Position numbers and translations under genes: made by a program
Notes under the pieces: model-generated
Told to the model about the DNA's origin: nothing
The model's database searches: none
Seen by the model: the letters and a program-made list of their open reading frames with translations, nothing else
Shown here: in pieces, positions 62,101 to 64,000 of the stretch
Layout: each line of letters starts with the position of its first letter
Position numbering within the stretch: position 1 is the first letter of the stretch
DNA from: Portevinia maculata
Taxonomy: Eukaryota > Arthropoda > Insecta > Diptera > Syrphidae
Direction of reading: 5' to 3'
NCBI GenBank assembly: GCA_949715645.1
Contig: OX454527.1
Span: 146,284,203 to 146,348,202 of the forward strand
DNA length: 64,000 nt

Positions 62101-64000
62101 CAACGGCGTATGTACCATTCGAAAGGTGAGGAGTCTGGCTAAACGACACAGCTATTCCCGCCTTTTTTGGAAGTCCCGTTCGTACACAATGCACGTGACT
62201 AGGTTGAGAAATGAGATAAAATGACCTAAAAATGCTGTCAGGTTTCCCTTAAATTGATAAAAGAGAATAGAAATACTGCTCTCAGAGCAACGGCGTATAT
62301 ACCATTCGAAAGGTGAGGAGTCTGGCTAAACGACACAGCTATTCCCGCCTTTTTTTGAAATTCCCGTTCGTACACAATGCACGTGACTAGGTTGAGAAAT
62401 GAGATAAAATGACCTAAAAATGCTGTCAGGTTTCCCTTAAATTGATAAAAGAGAATAGAAATACTGCTCTCAGAGCAACGGCGTATGTACCATTCGAAAG
62501 GTGAGGAGTCTGGCTAAACGACACATCTATTCGCGCCTTTTTTGGAAGTCCCGTTCGGGCACAATGCACGTGACTATGTTGAGAAATGAGATAAAATTAC
62601 CTAAAAATGCGGTCAGATTTCCCTTAAATTGATAAAAGAGAATAGAAATACTGCTCTCAGAGCAACGGCGTATGTACCATTCGAAAGGTGAGGAGTCTGG
62701 CTAAACGACACATCTATTCGCGCCTTTTTTGGAAGTCCCGTTCGGGCACAATGCACGTGACTAGCTTGAGAAATGAGATAAAATTACCTAAAAATGCGGT
62801 CAGGTTTCCCTTAAATTGATAAAAGAGAATAGAAATACTGCTCTCAGAGCAACGGCGTATGTACCATTCGAAAGGTGAGGAGTCTGGCTAAACGACACAG
62901 CTATTCCCGCCTTTTTTGGAAGTAACGTTCGTACACAATGCACGTGACTAGGTTGAGAAATGAGATAAAATGACCTAAAAATGCTGTCAGGTTTCCCTTA
63001 AATTGATAAAAGAGAATAGAAATACTGCTCTCAGAGCAACGGCGTATGTACCATTCGAAAGGTGAGGAGTCTGGCTAAACGACACAGCTATTCCCGACTT
63101 TTTTGGAAGTCCCGTTCGGGCACAATGCACGTGACTAGGTTGGGAAATGAGATAAAATGACCTACAAATGCAGTCAGGTTTCCCTTCAATTGATAAAAGA
63201 GAATAGAAATACTGCTCTCAGAGCAACGACTTATGTACCATTCGAAAGGTGAGGAGTCTGGCTAAACGACACATCTATTCGCGCCTTTTTTGGAAGTCCC
63301 GTTCGGGCACAATGCACGTGACTAGGTTGAGAAATGAGATAAAATTACCTAAAACTGCGGTCAGGTTTCCCTTAAATTGATAAAAGAGAATAGAAATACT
63401 GCTCTCAGAGCAACGGCGTATGTACCATTCGAAAGGTGAGGAGTCTGGCTAAACGACACAGCTATTCCCGACTTTTTTGGAAGTCCCGTTCGGGCACAAT
63501 GCACGTGACTAGGTTGAGAAATGAGATAAAATGACCTACAAATGCAGTCAGGTTTCCCTTCAATTGATAAAAGAGAATAGAAATACTGCTCTCAGAGCAA
63601 CGGAGTATGTACCATTCGAAAGGTGAGGAGTCCTAAACGACACATCTATTCGCGCCTTTTTTGGAAGTCCCGTTCGGGCACAATGCACGTGACTAAGTTG
63701 AGAAATGAGATAAAATGACCTACAAATGCAGTCAGGTTTCCCTTCAATTGATAAAAGAGAATAGAAATACTGCTCTCAGAGCAACGGCGTATGTACCATT
63801 CGAAAGGTGAGGAGTCTGGCTAAACGACACAGCTATTCCCGCCTTTTTTGGAAGTCCCGTTCGTACACAATGCACGTGACTATGTTGAGAAATGAGATAA
63901 AATGACCTAAAAATGCTGTCAGGTTTCCCTTAAATTGATAAAAGAGAATAGAAATACTGCTCTCAGAGCAACGGCGTATGTACCATTCGAAAGGTGAGGA
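58073..64000 (+). repeat. SatB long-range duplicated segment, copy 2 (offset 16012), runs off the window
   Basis: Partner of 42060-47988 and still homologous at the last base, so the true duplication is longer than 5.9 kb. Isolated mismatched monomers occur: the one near 47316 (ggttgggaaatg with tacaaatgcag) corresponds to a ggttgagaaatg / aaactgcgg monomer near 63330, suggesting local conversion after duplication. Confidence 0.85.

Larger units (their letters stand above)
3701..64000 (+). repeat. SatB: 187-bp satellite array, about 322 monomers
   Basis: Continuous head-to-tail array running to the window end. With aagtccc as phase zero, units begin at 3705, 3892, 4079, 4266 and so on to 63852. 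Most units are 187 bp. 188-bp units have T7 instead of T6 in the ccttttttgg tract, and 186-bp units lack one base (aaatacgctc or cgaccatc). Two strongly shortened units occur at 16609 and 50647. All units share one orientation. GC is about 43% by hand count. No transposon, gene or unique spacer interrupts the 60.3 kb. The family is not one I recognise. Function as centromeric or pericentromeric satellite is inferred from array size and monomer length. Confidence 0.97.
23991..64000 (+). repeat. SatB distal domain, homogenised three-subtype array
   Basis: From about 24.0 kb onward essentially every monomer has taaacgacac, most have ggcgtatg, and units fall into three interleaved subtypes: A (cgggcac, tacaaatgcag, cttcaattg), B (cgggcac, aaaattacctaaaaatgcgg, cttaaattg) and C (cgtacac, taaaaatgctg, cttaaattg). 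Rare private variants recur in the same order at distant places, revealing higher-order and segmental duplications. This is the more recently turned-over part of the array, by inference. Confidence 0.75.

Noticed and set aside
3701..64000. CRISPR array
   Set aside because: Repeat units are contiguous 187-bp near-identical monomers with no unique spacers.
1..64000. Telomeric repeats, rRNA genes, tRNA genes, transposon ends or target-site duplications
   Set aside because: No TTAGG-type tandem arrays, no rRNA-like or cloverleaf segments and no non-satellite sequence were seen anywhere in the determined bases.

Overview
The window is entirely tandem-repeat (satellite) DNA from a eukaryotic genome, almost certainly centromeric or pericentromeric heterochromatin. 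I found no protein-coding gene, RNA gene, transposon, CRISPR array or single-copy sequence on either strand. Very long head-to-tail arrays of nucleosome-sized monomers, a 200-N scaffold gap and no open frame beyond about 100 codons indicate a long-read eukaryotic assembly. The sequence alone does not identify the species. I do not recognise either satellite family.

Region 1 (1-3500) is an array of a 159-bp monomer, here called SatA: 22 complete copies, about 33% GC, all in the same orientation. Each copy has a nearly invariant first two thirds and a short tail that alternates between three alleles. It carries an 18-bp perfect palindrome in most copies. Region 2 (3501-3700) is exactly 200 N, a scaffolding gap of unknown true size, so the adjacency of the two satellites is not proven by sequence. 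Region 3 (3701-64000) is one uninterrupted array of an unrelated 187-bp monomer, here called SatB: about 322 copies, about 43% GC, all in the same orientation.

SatB has two domains. From 3701 to about 24.0 kb the monomers are heterogeneous, and a variant with ctacacggcac in place of taaacgacac is common. From about 24.0 kb to the end that variant is absent, and the array is built from three interleaved subtypes: A (tacaaatgcag), B (taaaaatgcgg) and C (cgtacac with gctgtc). Shared rare variants reveal nested segmental duplications at offsets of 563, 748, 1123, 1496, 1683, 1870, 2357, 2434, about 2808, 16012 and 23876 bp. Their copies are almost identical, the expected footprint of recent unequal exchange or replication-based amplification.

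Possible functional sites are recurrent dyads. SatA has the 18-bp palindrome. SatB has a CACGTG E-box that also fits the yeast CDEI consensus, a 13-bp hairpin and a 14-bp TTCGAA-centred dyad. A 9-bp word, AATGCACGT, is shared by the two otherwise unrelated satellites. Short minus-strand open frames of 63-74 codons are by-products of repeat variants that remove a stop codon and are not annotated as genes.
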